Of a DNA stretch of 64,000 bases, positions 54,209 through 63,933 are shown piece after piece; the stretch's first letter is position 1, and each line of letters begins with the position of its first letter. This DNA is from JBBQVS01 sp964250805 (GTDB taxonomy: Bacteria; Chloroflexota; Ktedonobacteria; Ktedonobacterales; Ktedonobacteraceae). The notes under the pieces were generated by a model. That model searched no databases. It was not told the origin of the DNA and was given only the letters and a program-made list of their open reading frames with translations. The translations under genes and the position numbers were made by a program. The stretch covers positions 26,259 to 90,258 of the forward strand of contig CAXUHG010000008.1 of the NCBI GenBank assembly GCA_964250805.1. The letters are read 5' to 3'.

Positions 54209-56083
54209 TTAGAACACCTCGATAGCATCTAGTGTGGCCCAGTTATTCTGGTGCCCGATAACAATTGAGTTTTGACCAGTATTCAATGTCACCAATACCG
54301 TTGTAGTGTTAAAGCTTGACCACGAGCCGGTTGGCGTGTAGGTGATATTTGGCCCGGCAACACCATTGATGTTGGTATAATGCGAGGCATTGACATCGAA
54401 ACCATCGCTATAATGTACATTTAACGTATACTGACCAGCGTGAGGAGCGTAAGCATCGAATTGGACCGCGCTATCGCTGTAGTCTATTTGTCCAACATAT
54501 GCGCCGTTCGATGCATTGCTGTCAACGTTAATGTTCGCATGCGTAATCGCGCCAAATTCTGCTTCATAGATAGGCAATTCAATATAGTCGATGGTGGCCC
54601 AATTCGTATCATGAGCAACGCGAATTGTATTCGTGCCTGCTTGAAGCGGAACCTGGATCACTGCCGTGCTATATTGATTCCAAGCACCCGTACCAGGAAG
54701 TGTTGTACTCCCGACGGGCTGGTCGTTTACCGAGATTTGATGAGTGGCGGTTACGGAGAAGCCGTTAGAGTATCCTTCTACCACCACGTAGGTGCCAGTA
54801 ATAGGAACGTTTACCGTGAAATCTACATAGCTGTCGCTATAGTCAACCTGACCAACAACCTCGTCGTGTGATGCTGCCGTGTGCGTGGTATGCTCTCCGG
54901 TCTCGACATTAATATTGGCATGATTGATATACCCCAATTCAGCTTCATAACGAATGGCCGAGCGGTGCTCTCCAGATGGTAGTGGTACAGGAGTGCTGAT
55001 GCTGGCAGGTAAGCCGAAGACGGGATTGCCATTGCTATCCCAACTAAAGGGTTGGGTACGAATACTTCGATTCTTCCAATTATCAGTTGATCCATTGCCT
55101 GAAAGCACTGTCGCGTTATACACGATCCAGTCTTGAGTGCCATCTGGCGAGGTCGTGAAGGCATTTGAGCCAGGACCATAGGCGGTGTCAACGCTGGAAA
55201 AGACCGGACCGCCAGACTTTTGCCACGAACCAGGATTCATCAAATCGGCATTGTCCTGAGCTGTGAGCATTCCAAGACAATAGTTATCGGTTGTACTGCC
55301 GTTTGCTGAATAGGTAATAAAAATCTTACCATTGCGATAGAGAGTTTGCGGAGCTTCGTTAATGTTGAGTCCATTCGGATCAACCATCTCCCAAGGCTGG
55401 TTGGGCTGTGAGATGAGTACACGATCTCCGCTGATCGTATAGGGATTGCTCATTCGCGCAATGTAGAGATTCTGCTGACCATTGGTGAAACCATCCCAGC
55501 CGGACCAGACAAAGTAGAGAGTGTTGCCCTGTTGTACAGGTACGCCATCGATGGCCCAACGATCAGTCGCAGCCGCCAGCTCGCCCATAAAGGTGTACGA
55601 CCCTTGAGGATCGCTCGAATTTGCTTGCAGCACATACATGCGGTGATTATTATTATTGCCATCGTCAGCAGCGAAGTAGATGTACAAAACGCCATTGACA
55701 AGCTTTAGCTCCGGTGCCCAGACCTCGCAGCAGTTCGCACTATTACCAGAAGGTGTCCAGACGATGGCGGGAGCACCATCACCCAAACGAGAGAGGTACT
55801 TTGACTTCATAACAGTGATTGCGCCGGAAGAGTCACTGTAGGTGAAGTAATAGTAGCCGTTATAGAACAACACCGAAGGATCAGCGAGATCAGGCACCAC
55901 GGGATTGAAGAAGGTATCCGCAGGATAGCTAATGGCTTGCGCTGCCTGTGTGCTTTGCGTGTGCGCGACCTGCGCAGGGACGGCATGTGCATGGGAGCTG
56001 CTGAAAGCATTCAATGTAAGAGCGAACAACAGGAGTAGGCCAATACTGATTTGGAAAAGGCGGGTAGGGATCATCTTTGACAT
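54209..56083 (-). CDS. Secreted GH43-type arabinosidase with two C-terminal CBM-like domains
   Basis: The protein has about 624 residues. After a signal peptide (FQISIGLLLLFALTLNAFSSSHA) a five-bladed propeller of clan GH-F is seen, with catalytic base Asp in PDLADPSVLF, pKa-setting Asp in RWAIDGVPV and acid Glu in NINEAPQTLYR. Two similar ~130-residue modules follow (YEAELGYINHANINVETG... and YEAEFGAITHANINVDSN...), each ending with NWAT.D.IE, as in CBM6/CBM35-type sugar-binding domains. Likely substrates are arabinan or arabinoxylan side chains. I start where AAGGAGG lies six bases ahead, ~9 codons inside the longest frame. It is the last gene of the cassette. Confidence 0.83.
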   Translation of the reverse strand: MSKMIPTRLFQISIGLLLLFALTLNAFSSSHAHAVPAQVAHTQSTQAAQAISYPADTFFNPVVPDLADPSVLFYNGYYYFTYSDSSGAITVMKSKYLSRLGDGAPAIVWTPSGNSANCCEVWAPELKLVNGVLYIYFAADDGNNNNHRMYVLQANSSDPQGSYTFMGELAAATDRWAIDGVPVQQGNTLYFVWSGWDGFTNGQQNLYIARMSNPYTISGDRVLISQPNQPWEMVDPNGLNINEAPQTLYRNGKIFITYSANGSTTDNYCLGMLTAQDNADLMNPGSWQKSGGPVFSSVDTAYGPGSNAFTTSPDGTQDWIVYNATVLSGNGSTDNWKNRSIRTQPFSWDSNGNPVFGLPASISTPVPLPSGEHRSAIRYEAELGYINHANINVETGEHTTHTAASHDEVVGQVDYSDSYVDFTVNVPITGTYVVVEGYSNGFSVTATHQISVNDQPVGSTTLPGTGAWNQYSTAVIQVPLQAGTNTIRVAHDTNWATIDYIELPIYEAEFGAITHANINVDSNASNGAYVGQIDYSDSAVQFDAYAPHAGQYTLNVHYSDGFDVNASHYTNINGVAGPNITYTPTGSWSSFNTTTVLVTLNTGQNSIVIGHQNNWATLDAIEVF

Positions 56084-56271
56084 TGATTTCCTCCTTGATA
56101 TGTATTTCATTCATCTTGCCCTAGCCAGGGCGGAATAAACGCACCTTTTCGTGAATGGAGGGGCGTTCCTCCATTCGCGGGAGATCATCTGGTCTCCCAT
56201 TTTCTTCCCTCAAATGTACCTTGAGATTGCACTGAGAAAAGCACAAAAAACAGTTCGCACGAGAAGCGTGT

Positions 56272-58197
56272 TTATGAACGAGACCGTATCCACACACGCA
56301 TCTCACCCGCCGCACGATTATCCCAGAGATAATAAGGGATGGCTTGCATGGTGTAAGAACTGAGAAGCGGCGGCTCAGTCCGGTAAAGTTTTCCATCCCA
56401 ATCACGTTGCTCATAAAGCAATATCTCGCTTTGAATGAAGACTGCTCCGTCAAAAAGCTGAGAATCACAAGAGGTTTTCATTTCCGTGCTGACAGGAAGG
56501 AGCAAATGTTCCAGGGGTACTGGATTATCAACACTTTCTAGGCAGTACATCAGGGGACCACGCTGAAGTGCGACGCGTCCAAGATCGAATGAGATTGCCG
56601 GATGAGCATAGACTCGTTCAACAGTCAGGGCAACATCCAGTTGTACCTGGTCGCTATTCTGCCATAAACGCTCGATGCTCGCGTAACCCTGTTCCAGAGT
56701 TGCCTCCAAGTCTACCTCTTCTCCATTTACCCTGATTACCGCTTGGCGACACCAGCCGGGCACGCGCAGCTTCAAGCGGAAGGTCACGGGCGCGTCCATT
56801 TGAAGACTCAACCTGATCGCACCTTCCCATGGGTAATTCGTCTCCTGGCGCAGTGTGACCTTTTGTTCGCCTAGTTGTACGCGTGCTTCGCTCTGGATAT
56901 ACAGATGCACTGCAAGCGTGTTTTCATTGGTGGCATAGATGTATTGTCCAAGCGAAGGCAGGAGGCGGGCAATATTGGTGGGGCAACAAGAGACATCGTA
57001 CCATGGCTGACGATGATGCTGACCGGTGCTGGACAGAGGATTCTCATAGAAGAACAGTGTACCATCTTGCGAAACACCACTGATCACCCCATTATAAAGT
57101 GCATGCTCCAGCGCATCGGCGTAACGGCTATCACAGTCAAGTTGGAGCATACGCTGGCTCCACATGACCAGACCGATGGCGGCGCAGGTTTCAGCATAGG
57201 CGGTCTCGTTGGGAAGATCGTAATCAGTCGTAAAACCCTCATTATGGCGAGAAGTCCCAATGCCACCTGTGACATACATGCGGGTACTACACAGGTGCTC
57301 CCACAAACGGTGACATGCATCTAACAGAGTTGTGTCGCCAGTTTCACGCGCCAGATCGGCCATTGCGGCGTAGAGATACACCGCACGCACTGCGTGCCCA
57401 ACCACCTCCGTCTGCTCACGAACAGGCACATGGGACTGATTATACTCGTATGTTTTATGCTGAAAATCAGCAGGGTCTTCTCCGCGTATCACCGCTTCCA
57501 GATCGAAATAATGAGGCTGGCGACCGCGTTCATTGACAAAGTAGGCTGCTAGCTGGAGATACCGCACTCCACCCGTCACTTCATAGAGCTTGACCAACGC
57601 CAGTTCAATCTCCTCGTGTCCATCATAGCCACGTTTCTGACCAGGTGCGGCGCCAAAGGTAGTAGCGATATAATCTGCGTATCGGCACATCACGTCCAGG
57701 AGAGTCCGTTTGCCCGTCGCCTGGAAATGCGCCACGGCTGCCTCGATCAGATGTCCAGCACAGTAGAGTTCGTGATTCTCACGCAAATTTTTCCAACGTT
57801 TCTCGGGCTCAACCACTGTAAAATGCGTGTTCAGATAACCGTCGGACTGCTGGGCACCCGCGATCACCGCGATCACCTCGTCTACCTGTTGCTCTAGTTC
57901 CAGATCGGGAGAGGTCGCCAGACTGTAGCTTGCAGCTTCAATCCATTTCGCGACATCCGAGTCCCAAAAGATATGTAGCGCAGTTTCTTTTTCTGGCGTC
58001 CAATCGAGGCGAAAAGCAGCTAGGCGACCGGTCGTTTGCAGGAGACGATAGCTGTGGGGCAGTGTGTGCGTGCGGTTCATCTCGATACGTGGTTGCCAGA
58101 AAGTGTCATCAATCATCACATGTGTAAAAGGCACAGGGTACAAGATAACATGTCCCTGGGAGAATGTGGGCTGGGCAGCGAGCGAATCGCGCATCAT
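56272..58197 (-). CDS. GH127-type beta-L-arabinofuranosidase
   Basis: This 641-residue cytoplasmic enzyme (no signal peptide) has the former DUF1680 fold. It has an (alpha/alpha)6 barrel with HIFWDSDVAKWIEAASY, LYCAGHLIEAAVAH and GGIGTSRHNEGFT, plus the cysteine site YDVSCCPTNIARLLPSLGQY. In this family a cysteine is the nucleophile and a zinc-bound Glu/Cys cluster shapes the site. It should release L-arabinofuranose from short imported arabino-oligosaccharides. The first two codons are both ATG; a weak GAGG lies upstream. It lies 50 bp after the MalG-type permease and 188 bp before the GH43 gene. Confidence 0.85.
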   Translation of the reverse strand: MMRDSLAAQPTFSQGHVILYPVPFTHVMIDDTFWQPRIEMNRTHTLPHSYRLLQTTGRLAAFRLDWTPEKETALHIFWDSDVAKWIEAASYSLATSPDLELEQQVDEVIAVIAGAQQSDGYLNTHFTVVEPEKRWKNLRENHELYCAGHLIEAAVAHFQATGKRTLLDVMCRYADYIATTFGAAPGQKRGYDGHEEIELALVKLYEVTGGVRYLQLAAYFVNERGRQPHYFDLEAVIRGEDPADFQHKTYEYNQSHVPVREQTEVVGHAVRAVYLYAAMADLARETGDTTLLDACHRLWEHLCSTRMYVTGGIGTSRHNEGFTTDYDLPNETAYAETCAAIGLVMWSQRMLQLDCDSRYADALEHALYNGVISGVSQDGTLFFYENPLSSTGQHHRQPWYDVSCCPTNIARLLPSLGQYIYATNENTLAVHLYIQSEARVQLGEQKVTLRQETNYPWEGAIRLSLQMDAPVTFRLKLRVPGWCRQAVIRVNGEEVDLEATLEQGYASIERLWQNSDQVQLDVALTVERVYAHPAISFDLGRVALQRGPLMYCLESVDNPVPLEHLLLPVSTEMKTSCDSQLFDGAVFIQSEILLYEQRDWDGKLYRTEPPLLSSYTMQAIPYYLWDNRAAGEMRVWIRSRS

Positions 58198-58247
58198 AGA
58201 GAGATAACCTCAGTCTTTCAAGTAGGTACATTGGATAGAGAAGTATG

Positions 58248-59126
58248 CTAGCCCTTGACCGCGCCAGCGGTGATGCCACGCACATAATAGCGCTGGAGCA
58301 CGAGAAAGATGATCAGGCAGGGTAGCATCGTGATAGTCACGCCAGCCTGGACCGCTCCCCAATCAATTGTGTTTAAATAGCCACTTTGAACGTTGAGTAA
58401 CTGCACTGGTAACGTGTATTTATCGCTATCGGTCATAAAGATCAATGCTGCGAGAAACTCATTCCAAGAGTTCAGAAAAGCGAAGATGGCCGCTGTGACA
58501 ATCCCTGGCACCACCAATCTGACCATGATTCGCCACAACAACGACAGATCGGTACAGCCATCCAGACGTGCAGAATCCTCAATCTCGCGGGGAATAGTAT
58601 CAAACGCATTACGCATGACGAAAACTCCAAAAGGTAATTGGAACGTGATGTAGACCAAGCTCAAACCAACCAGCGTATTTTGTAAGTGTAGAGCATGCAG
58701 TACTAGAAACAGCGGGATGAGAATAGATTGAAATGGAATCATCAAGGTTGCTAGGATGACCACAAAGAGTATATTTTTGCCACGAAACTGGAAACGCGAG
58801 AAGCCATAGCCCGCCAGCACGCTCAAAATTACCGTACCGATCACCGTACCCAATGCTACCACCATACTATTCCACACATAGAGGCTAAAATCATCGCCAT
58901 AGTTTCCCAATGCTTTGAAATTATCAAGGGAAAGGTGCGAGGGTAGGAACGTCGGCGGCGAGGCCGAAGCTTCAATGGATGGTTTGAATGCGGTAATGAC
59001 CGTCCAGAGAATAGGGAACGCAAAAAGCAATGCAAGTATGCTACATACAATGTAATACATCACGCGCGGCAAATACTTCTGCAAGGGGTTCCTGGAGAAG
59101 CGTGGTCGTGAGATAGCACTACTCAT
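58248..59126 (-). CDS. Sugar ABC importer inner-membrane permease (MalG type)
   Basis: The protein has about 292 residues and six helices. The EAA loop is RLDGCTDLSLLWRIMVRLVVPG, preceded by NAFDTIPREIEDSA. This is a CUT1-family permease for oligosaccharides. The first codon of the longest frame is TTG; the ATG just after it (59126) has GAGGAG upstream and is preferred. It pairs with the MalF-type permease 38 bp upstream. No ATPase gene is in the cassette, so a shared MsmK/UgpC-like ATPase elsewhere is expected. Confidence 0.88.
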   Translation of the reverse strand: MSSAISRPRFSRNPLQKYLPRVMYYIVCSILALLFAFPILWTVITAFKPSIEASASPPTFLPSHLSLDNFKALGNYGDDFSLYVWNSMVVALGTVIGTVILSVLAGYGFSRFQFRGKNILFVVILATLMIPFQSILIPLFLVLHALHLQNTLVGLSLVYITFQLPFGVFVMRNAFDTIPREIEDSARLDGCTDLSLLWRIMVRLVVPGIVTAAIFAFLNSWNEFLAALIFMTDSDKYTLPVQLLNVQSGYLNTIDWGAVQAGVTITMLPCLIIFLVLQRYYVRGITAGAVKG

Positions 59127-59164
59127 CAATATATCTCCTCACTAGTCGTTAGCTCTTCTCAGAA

Positions 59165-60082
59165 CTATCCATCATCGCGCAACAGGTACAGCTGTATAGC
59201 ACTAACGGCAACGAGAATAAGCAGTAATACAATTGACATAGCTGAGCCGTACCCCAATTTAAAGTAGGTAAAAGCATTGCTATAGATCCAGAAGACTGCT
59301 GTAAGCGTCGATTGTTGAGGACCGCCATGCGTCATAATAAAAAACTGGTCAAACGCCAGGAACGAGCCGATCACCGAAAGTGTCAGTGCTAGGGCAAATG
59401 TGCGCCGCAACAGTGGCAGCGTAATGTAGTACATCTGTGCCCAGCGGCCAGAGCCGTCGATTCGTGCGCTTTCGTACAGTTCATCGGGAATAGCTTGCAT
59501 ACCCGCCAACAACAGCAACATGGTCAAACCGCTCGTCTTCCAGACGATCATAACCACGGTGGCAATCAACGCGCCATTGGGTGTCGCCAGCCAGATAATA
59601 GGGGAGTGTATCAGATGCAATCCCTGCAAAATCCCGTCGAAAATGCCCACCTGATCGTTAAACATCCAGACCCAGATCAAACTCGCGGTATTGAGTCCAA
59701 TCACTACTGGCAAAAAGAAGGCAGTGCGAAAGATGCCAACTCCTGCAAAAGGCTGACGCGCGAGCAGGGCGAGTCCAAAGGCCAGCAAAAAAATCAGGGG
59801 CGTCACCAGGACTGTATACTTGATAGTAAAACCAAGACTGCCGAGAAATATCTGGTCCGAAGCAAGGGCTTGATAATTTTGCAAACCAGTAAAGCGGGGT
59901 GTGCCAAATAAGGGCCAGTTATGCAGCGAGAGCCAGCCTGTCGTCACCAGTGGAACGAGAAAGAATATCCCGACAAAGAGTACAGCAGGCAGAACAAAGA
60001 ATACTCCCACGCGATTCTTACGTCGCGTCAGACTGCCAGCCCGTCGTTTTGCCTGGGACCCGACGCCCATAAGTGCGGCCAT
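59165..60082 (-). CDS. Sugar ABC importer inner-membrane permease (MalF type)
   Basis: The protein has about 305 residues. The basic N-terminus (KRRAGSLTRRKNRVG) is followed by six helices and the CUT1 EAA loop (ARIDGSGRWAQMYYITLPLL). AAAGGAG eight bases before ATG 60082 supports the start. It follows the binding protein after a spacer with two hairpins. Confidence 0.88.
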   Translation of the reverse strand: MAALMGVGSQAKRRAGSLTRRKNRVGVFFVLPAVLFVGIFFLVPLVTTGWLSLHNWPLFGTPRFTGLQNYQALASDQIFLGSLGFTIKYTVLVTPLIFLLAFGLALLARQPFAGVGIFRTAFFLPVVIGLNTASLIWVWMFNDQVGIFDGILQGLHLIHSPIIWLATPNGALIATVVMIVWKTSGLTMLLLLAGMQAIPDELYESARIDGSGRWAQMYYITLPLLRRTFALALTLSVIGSFLAFDQFFIMTHGGPQQSTLTAVFWIYSNAFTYFKLGYGSAMSIVLLLILVAVSAIQLYLLRDDG

Positions 60083-60120
60083 ATATCAGGCTCCTTTTAA
60101 TTAATAGAGGGAGGAGGTCT

Positions 60121-60200
60121 GGCACATAAGAAGTGCCATGTCTCCTTGTTAGCGGGGCAGAACTCTCTCGTCTCTATTGACAGAGCCGAAGGTCTGCCCC
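60121..60200 (-). promoter_or_regulatory. Two hairpins between binding-protein and permease genes
   Basis: GGCAC...GTGCC (60121-60137) and GGGGCAGA...TCTGCCCC (60154-60161 with 60193-60200) both form stems in the 151-bp spacer. Neither has a T-run. In importer operons such spacers raise binding-protein levels over permeases by mRNA stabilisation or partial termination. Confidence 0.55.
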
Positions 60201-60233
60201 AATTTGCACAGAAAGCCGTGGTTAATGGGCAAA

Positions 60234-61508
60234 TTAGCTTTTAGAAAGGATCTTAGTGAAGCCATCTTGGCACGTACTGACCGATGAATCAACGTTACCA
60301 TCAAAAATTGCTGATTGCAACATCTTCAACCAAGGCGAATTCGCGTCATTGATCAGTTGATCATAGTAGAGGCTGTAGGGAGTGCGTCCCTGAGCCACAG
60401 CATTGCCAGCCGTGATATAGCGAACATCTTGCTTGCTGTACTGATTCGATGCCAGGTCGGTACGCACAGGCAAACCTCCGTTTTTAGAGGTAATGCCAAC
60501 TTGCTGCGCGTCCTGGAGATTCCACTGCATAAAGTCAAATGCCTCGTTGACATGTTGGGAACCACGTGGAATGACAATATTATCGCCACCAGCGAAGGAA
60601 GAGAGACCACCATTTTCACCTGGCAAAGGCGTCACATCAAAGTTGATATTGCTATTTTTGGTCTTGAGCGTACTCAGTTCAAAGGCGCCTGCGCCAACCA
60701 TACCCACCTTATCAGCTGCAAAACCGGTAAACCAATTTGTACCGTCGTCCACCTTTGAACCTGGATCAACGACACCTTCGCTCCAGAGGCGATGGTAGAA
60801 ATTTAACGCGTCTTTGACCTGGGAAGATGAGGTGAGCGTTGCCTGCGTCCCATCAGCGTTCAGGATATCGCCGCCGCTAGCCCAGACCAATGGCAAGAAG
60901 GTGAAAGCATTGATGCCACCGTTGGCACCCGACATATGATAACCATACGTCCCGTTGCCCAGTTTTGTGATAGCTTTCGCATCGGTTTCGATCTGCGTCC
61001 AGGTGGTCGGCGGCTTATTCGGGTCAAGGCCAGCTTTGGTGAAGAGATCCTTGTTATAGAGCAAGAAGGAACCTTCAGCACTAAATGGCAAGCCATAAAG
61101 TTTGCCCTGATACGTTGCCATCCGCACATGAGAAGGACTGAGTTTATCAAAGAAAGACAACGCCTTCGCCTTCGCAGTGATATCCGTCAATTGATTTTGT
61201 GAAGCAAATGAGGGAGTATACACCAGATCAGTGGCTACCAGATCGGGTACATCTCCGCCGGCCACAGCTGAACCAAACTTGGTCACAAAATTGTTCGCCG
61301 GAATCAAGGTCAACTTGACTTGATTGGTATGGTTGGCATTATAGGCCGCCACAAGCGGTTGAACCAACGAGGCGTCGCTGTCACGGCTCCAGAAAGTGAT
61401 TGTCACCTTGGATGAGCTACTAGTAGTACTACCACCACAACCAGCTAGGATCATCGTAAGCGTGAGGAATGGGAGCACCATAGCTCCAATGAAACCTCGT
61501 ATCTTCAT
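60234..61508 (-). CDS. Sugar ABC importer substrate-binding lipoprotein (MalE type)
   Basis: The protein has 424 residues with a lipoprotein signal (VLPFLTLTMILAGC-GGS) and a CUT1 binding-protein fold. Typical stretches are TFWSRDSDASLVQPLVAAYN, YGLPFSAEGSFLLYNKDLF, AGLDPNKPPTTWTQIETDA and KVGMVGAGAF. The ligand is probably an arabinose-containing oligosaccharide, judged from the GH127 and GH43 partners. AGGAAGGA lies ~11 bases before the ATG. It follows the LacI gene by 60 bp. Confidence 0.87.
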   Translation of the reverse strand: MKIRGFIGAMVLPFLTLTMILAGCGGSTTSSSSKVTITFWSRDSDASLVQPLVAAYNANHTNQVKLTLIPANNFVTKFGSAVAGGDVPDLVATDLVYTPSFASQNQLTDITAKAKALSFFDKLSPSHVRMATYQGKLYGLPFSAEGSFLLYNKDLFTKAGLDPNKPPTTWTQIETDAKAITKLGNGTYGYHMSGANGGINAFTFLPLVWASGGDILNADGTQATLTSSSQVKDALNFYHRLWSEGVVDPGSKVDDGTNWFTGFAADKVGMVGAGAFELSTLKTKNSNINFDVTPLPGENGGLSSFAGGDNIVIPRGSQHVNEAFDFMQWNLQDAQQVGITSKNGGLPVRTDLASNQYSKQDVRYITAGNAVAQGRTPYSLYYDQLINDANSPWLKMLQSAIFDGNVDSSVSTCQDGFTKILSKS

Positions 61509-61568
61509 AGATCAGACTATCCTTCCTGCTCTCAGAACAATGGGAAAAATAAGAGAGAACCAGCACTA

Positions 61569-62660
61569 TTACGCTTCGTGCTGCTGAACATTCCTCCTCT
61601 CGTGAACGCTATCTGTCTGTGTACGAGCACCACATGATTCTCGGACGACGAGACTACATGGAACGCGCTCGATGCCCGTTGGACGTTGCCCATCAACCAT
61701 CTGGAGCAAACGCGTACCCGCAAGCTTGCCCAGATCGTGCAGATTCAGATCAACTGTAGTTAGCGGCGGGCGAACAGCGGTAGCCATGACCTCCCAGTTA
61801 TCAAAGCCTACAATGGCAATATCGTCAGGTACGCGTACCCCACGTTCGCGCAGACCATCAATCGCGCCGCGTGCGAGCTGATCGCTGCCGCAAAAAATGG
61901 CATCGATCAATGGATCACGATCGAGCAGCATGTTCGCGGCCTCATATCCCCACTCCTCTTCCCAGGCTCCTGAAAGGACGCGTCTTTCAGTAAAAGGAAT
62001 ATCATGCTCCGCAAGAACCGTCCGCATCTCTTTTGCACGCAATTGCACCGCCTCATAGTACACAGGACCGGTAATATGGGCAACATGACGACGGCCTTGC
62101 TTGATGAGATGCTCTACAGCCAGCCGCGTGCCCTGCTCATCATCTGGCAAGAGGCAGAGTGCATTAGGATCATCGACGCGAGTATAGGCATAGAGGACCG
62201 GCAAATCAAGATTGCCCAGGTCGATGGGCACGCGAGAGTTCGTTCGATCCGCCGTGACAATGATACCGTCAACATGCTTGGAAAGTAGCGAGTTAAGGTG
62301 TTGCTGTTCGCGTGTTGGATTACCAAGGGTGTTGCAGAGAAACACCGAAATCTGTGCATCAACCAGTGCGTCTTCGACGCCAGTCACCAGGGGAATGCTG
62401 AAGCGACCATAGTTGTCAGTCGAGAGCAGGCCCACGGTAAAACTTCGCCCGCGTAAAAGGCTCTGCGCTAGGTCATTGGGACGAAAGCCAAGTTGCTTCG
62501 CCGCCGCCTGAACACGCTCACGCGTCTCAGGGCGCAGCTTACCCTGCCCATTGAGAGCTTTCGATGCGGTTCCCAAAGTCACCCCTGCTGCTCGTGCGAC
62601 ATCGTTTAATGTCGGCAGCGCACGCAAGGTGCGTTCCACCGTTTTCTCGTCCTGTGCCAC
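61569..62660 (-). CDS. LacI-family regulator of the arabinose cassette
   Basis: The protein has about 363 residues. The N-terminal helix-turn-helix and hinge helix (PTLNDVARAAGVTLGTASKA, then RPNDLAQSLLRGRS) bind operator DNA. The C-terminal periplasmic-binding-like core (TVGLLSTDNYGRFSIPLVTG, then DAIFCGSDQLARGAIDGLRE, then IAIVGFDNWEVMA) binds the inducer. The likely start is the GTG at 62660, nine bases after AAAGGA; another GTG six codons upstream (62678) is possible. As first gene of the cassette it probably represses itself and all downstream genes via palindromes at 62699-62969. Confidence 0.87.
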   Translation of the reverse strand: MAQDEKTVERTLRALPTLNDVARAAGVTLGTASKALNGQGKLRPETRERVQAAAKQLGFRPNDLAQSLLRGRSFTVGLLSTDNYGRFSIPLVTGVEDALVDAQISVFLCNTLGNPTREQQHLNSLLSKHVDGIIVTADRTNSRVPIDLGNLDLPVLYAYTRVDDPNALCLLPDDEQGTRLAVEHLIKQGRRHVAHITGPVYYEAVQLRAKEMRTVLAEHDIPFTERRVLSGAWEEEWGYEAANMLLDRDPLIDAIFCGSDQLARGAIDGLRERGVRVPDDIAIVGFDNWEVMATAVRPPLTTVDLNLHDLGKLAGTRLLQMVDGQRPTGIERVPCSLVVRESCGARTQTDSVHERRNVQQHEA

Positions 62661-62698
62661 AACATGTTTTCCTTTCACTCTCTTTTTATTAGGTAAAG

Positions 62699-62969
62699 GG
62701 AAACATTTTCCTCATATATATCGTGTAAAAGACAATAGGGAAAAGGATTTCCTTGATTAAGAAGAATGATACCTGCTCTAAAAGGGCTTTGTCAAGCCTT
62801 TGTACCGACAATTTTAACAGACAATGGAGATTCGTCACCAACAATGATCTTTACTGCAATTAATGCTTGAATTGCATGTCATACCCATATAAGTAAAAAT
62901 TCATTCGCATCTCGACAGCGATAAATTCCTTCACTACCCTTTATAAAAAAGCTAAAGGAAAAGCTTTTC
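62699..62969. promoter_or_regulatory. Three GGAAA/TTTCC palindromes upstream of the LacI gene
   Basis: GGAAA-CAT-TTTCC (62699-62711), GGAAA-AGGA-TTTCC (62739-62752) and GAAAAGCTTTTC (62958-62969) are related perfect inverted repeats in the promoter region of the cassette. LacI-type proteins bind palindromes of this size; three in a row would allow looping. The third is a perfect 12-bp palindrome. Confidence 0.5.
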
Positions 62970-63933
62970 TTAAAAGGGTAGTGCTACGCAAGCTGACATG
63001 AAGGGCAGGGTAGTGGTTACTACAAGTAAAACAAGTGATGTTTCTCAGGATACTTTTCGTTTTTCTCCCAGGTAACTTTTCTAGTGGATTTCTTCAAGCA
63101 GCTTAAGAAGCGGCATCATTGATGAACAGTGCTGTTTCTTTTTCTCGCATACCTTTTCCATGTTGTGTTTGACGTGTTGTTTTTGCAAATGACACCATCT
63201 GACTGTTTTTTCTCACATAACTTGGCTCTTGAACACTTTCGGGTACCAGTGGCGAAGTCAAAAACGATTCTCACACTGCGCTTGAACTTGCTCTCTAGCA
63301 AGCGCGAAGACCAACTTCGCTATCGGTATCAAATCTGGCTATGAACCGAATACTGTTGGGATGTACAAATAGAGTTGCAACAGGATGATAGAGTATGAGT
63401 AGTCCTCAATGGACAAGTTCTATCAATTCATCATTGAGCAAGAGAGAAACACATGGAAGAACGAGACAAACGAGACGTGCCGAGGTCAGTGCATGTATAG
63501 ACGCCAAGCTATAATTGACTCATGAACCTTTTTGGTGAAAGCTCCTTCAAAGAAGTGAGGAAAGACTCTTTTGCTGAACTTTTCACGCTCAAGAGGATGA
63601 AAGATCACTTCATATTTTTGGTCCATTCACCAAAAAGTAGTATGAACCAAAGGTCCGCTGGCATTGACAGTGATAGGATATACGAAACGTTTACGTACGT
63701 ATATTTCATCTTCTAGAAAGAAATTCAGTCTTTTTTCTGTCTCTCCATTGGACTCAACGTTCACGTTTGAGTTCCCTTCAAAAGCGGGTCAACCTTACAG
63801 GACGGTTTCCTGGTACGTGCTGGGGAATCGTCGTGTGTTCTATCCGAAGAGAACCATGCCTCACTGAGGAGACACCGATCGGCGGAAACGTAGACCGATC
63901 ACTACACAAGCAAGAGCACATCAAGGAGGTACT
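62970..63933. other. 960-bp intergenic region between divergent genes
   Basis: No convincing gene is seen. CTTTTTGGTGAA (63528-63539) and TTCACCAAAAAG (63626-63637) form a 12-bp inverted repeat ~100 bp apart. ACTCAA...TTGAGT near 63749-63770 makes a small hairpin. The last ~200 bp must contain the promoter of the gene starting at 63934. Confidence 0.45.
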
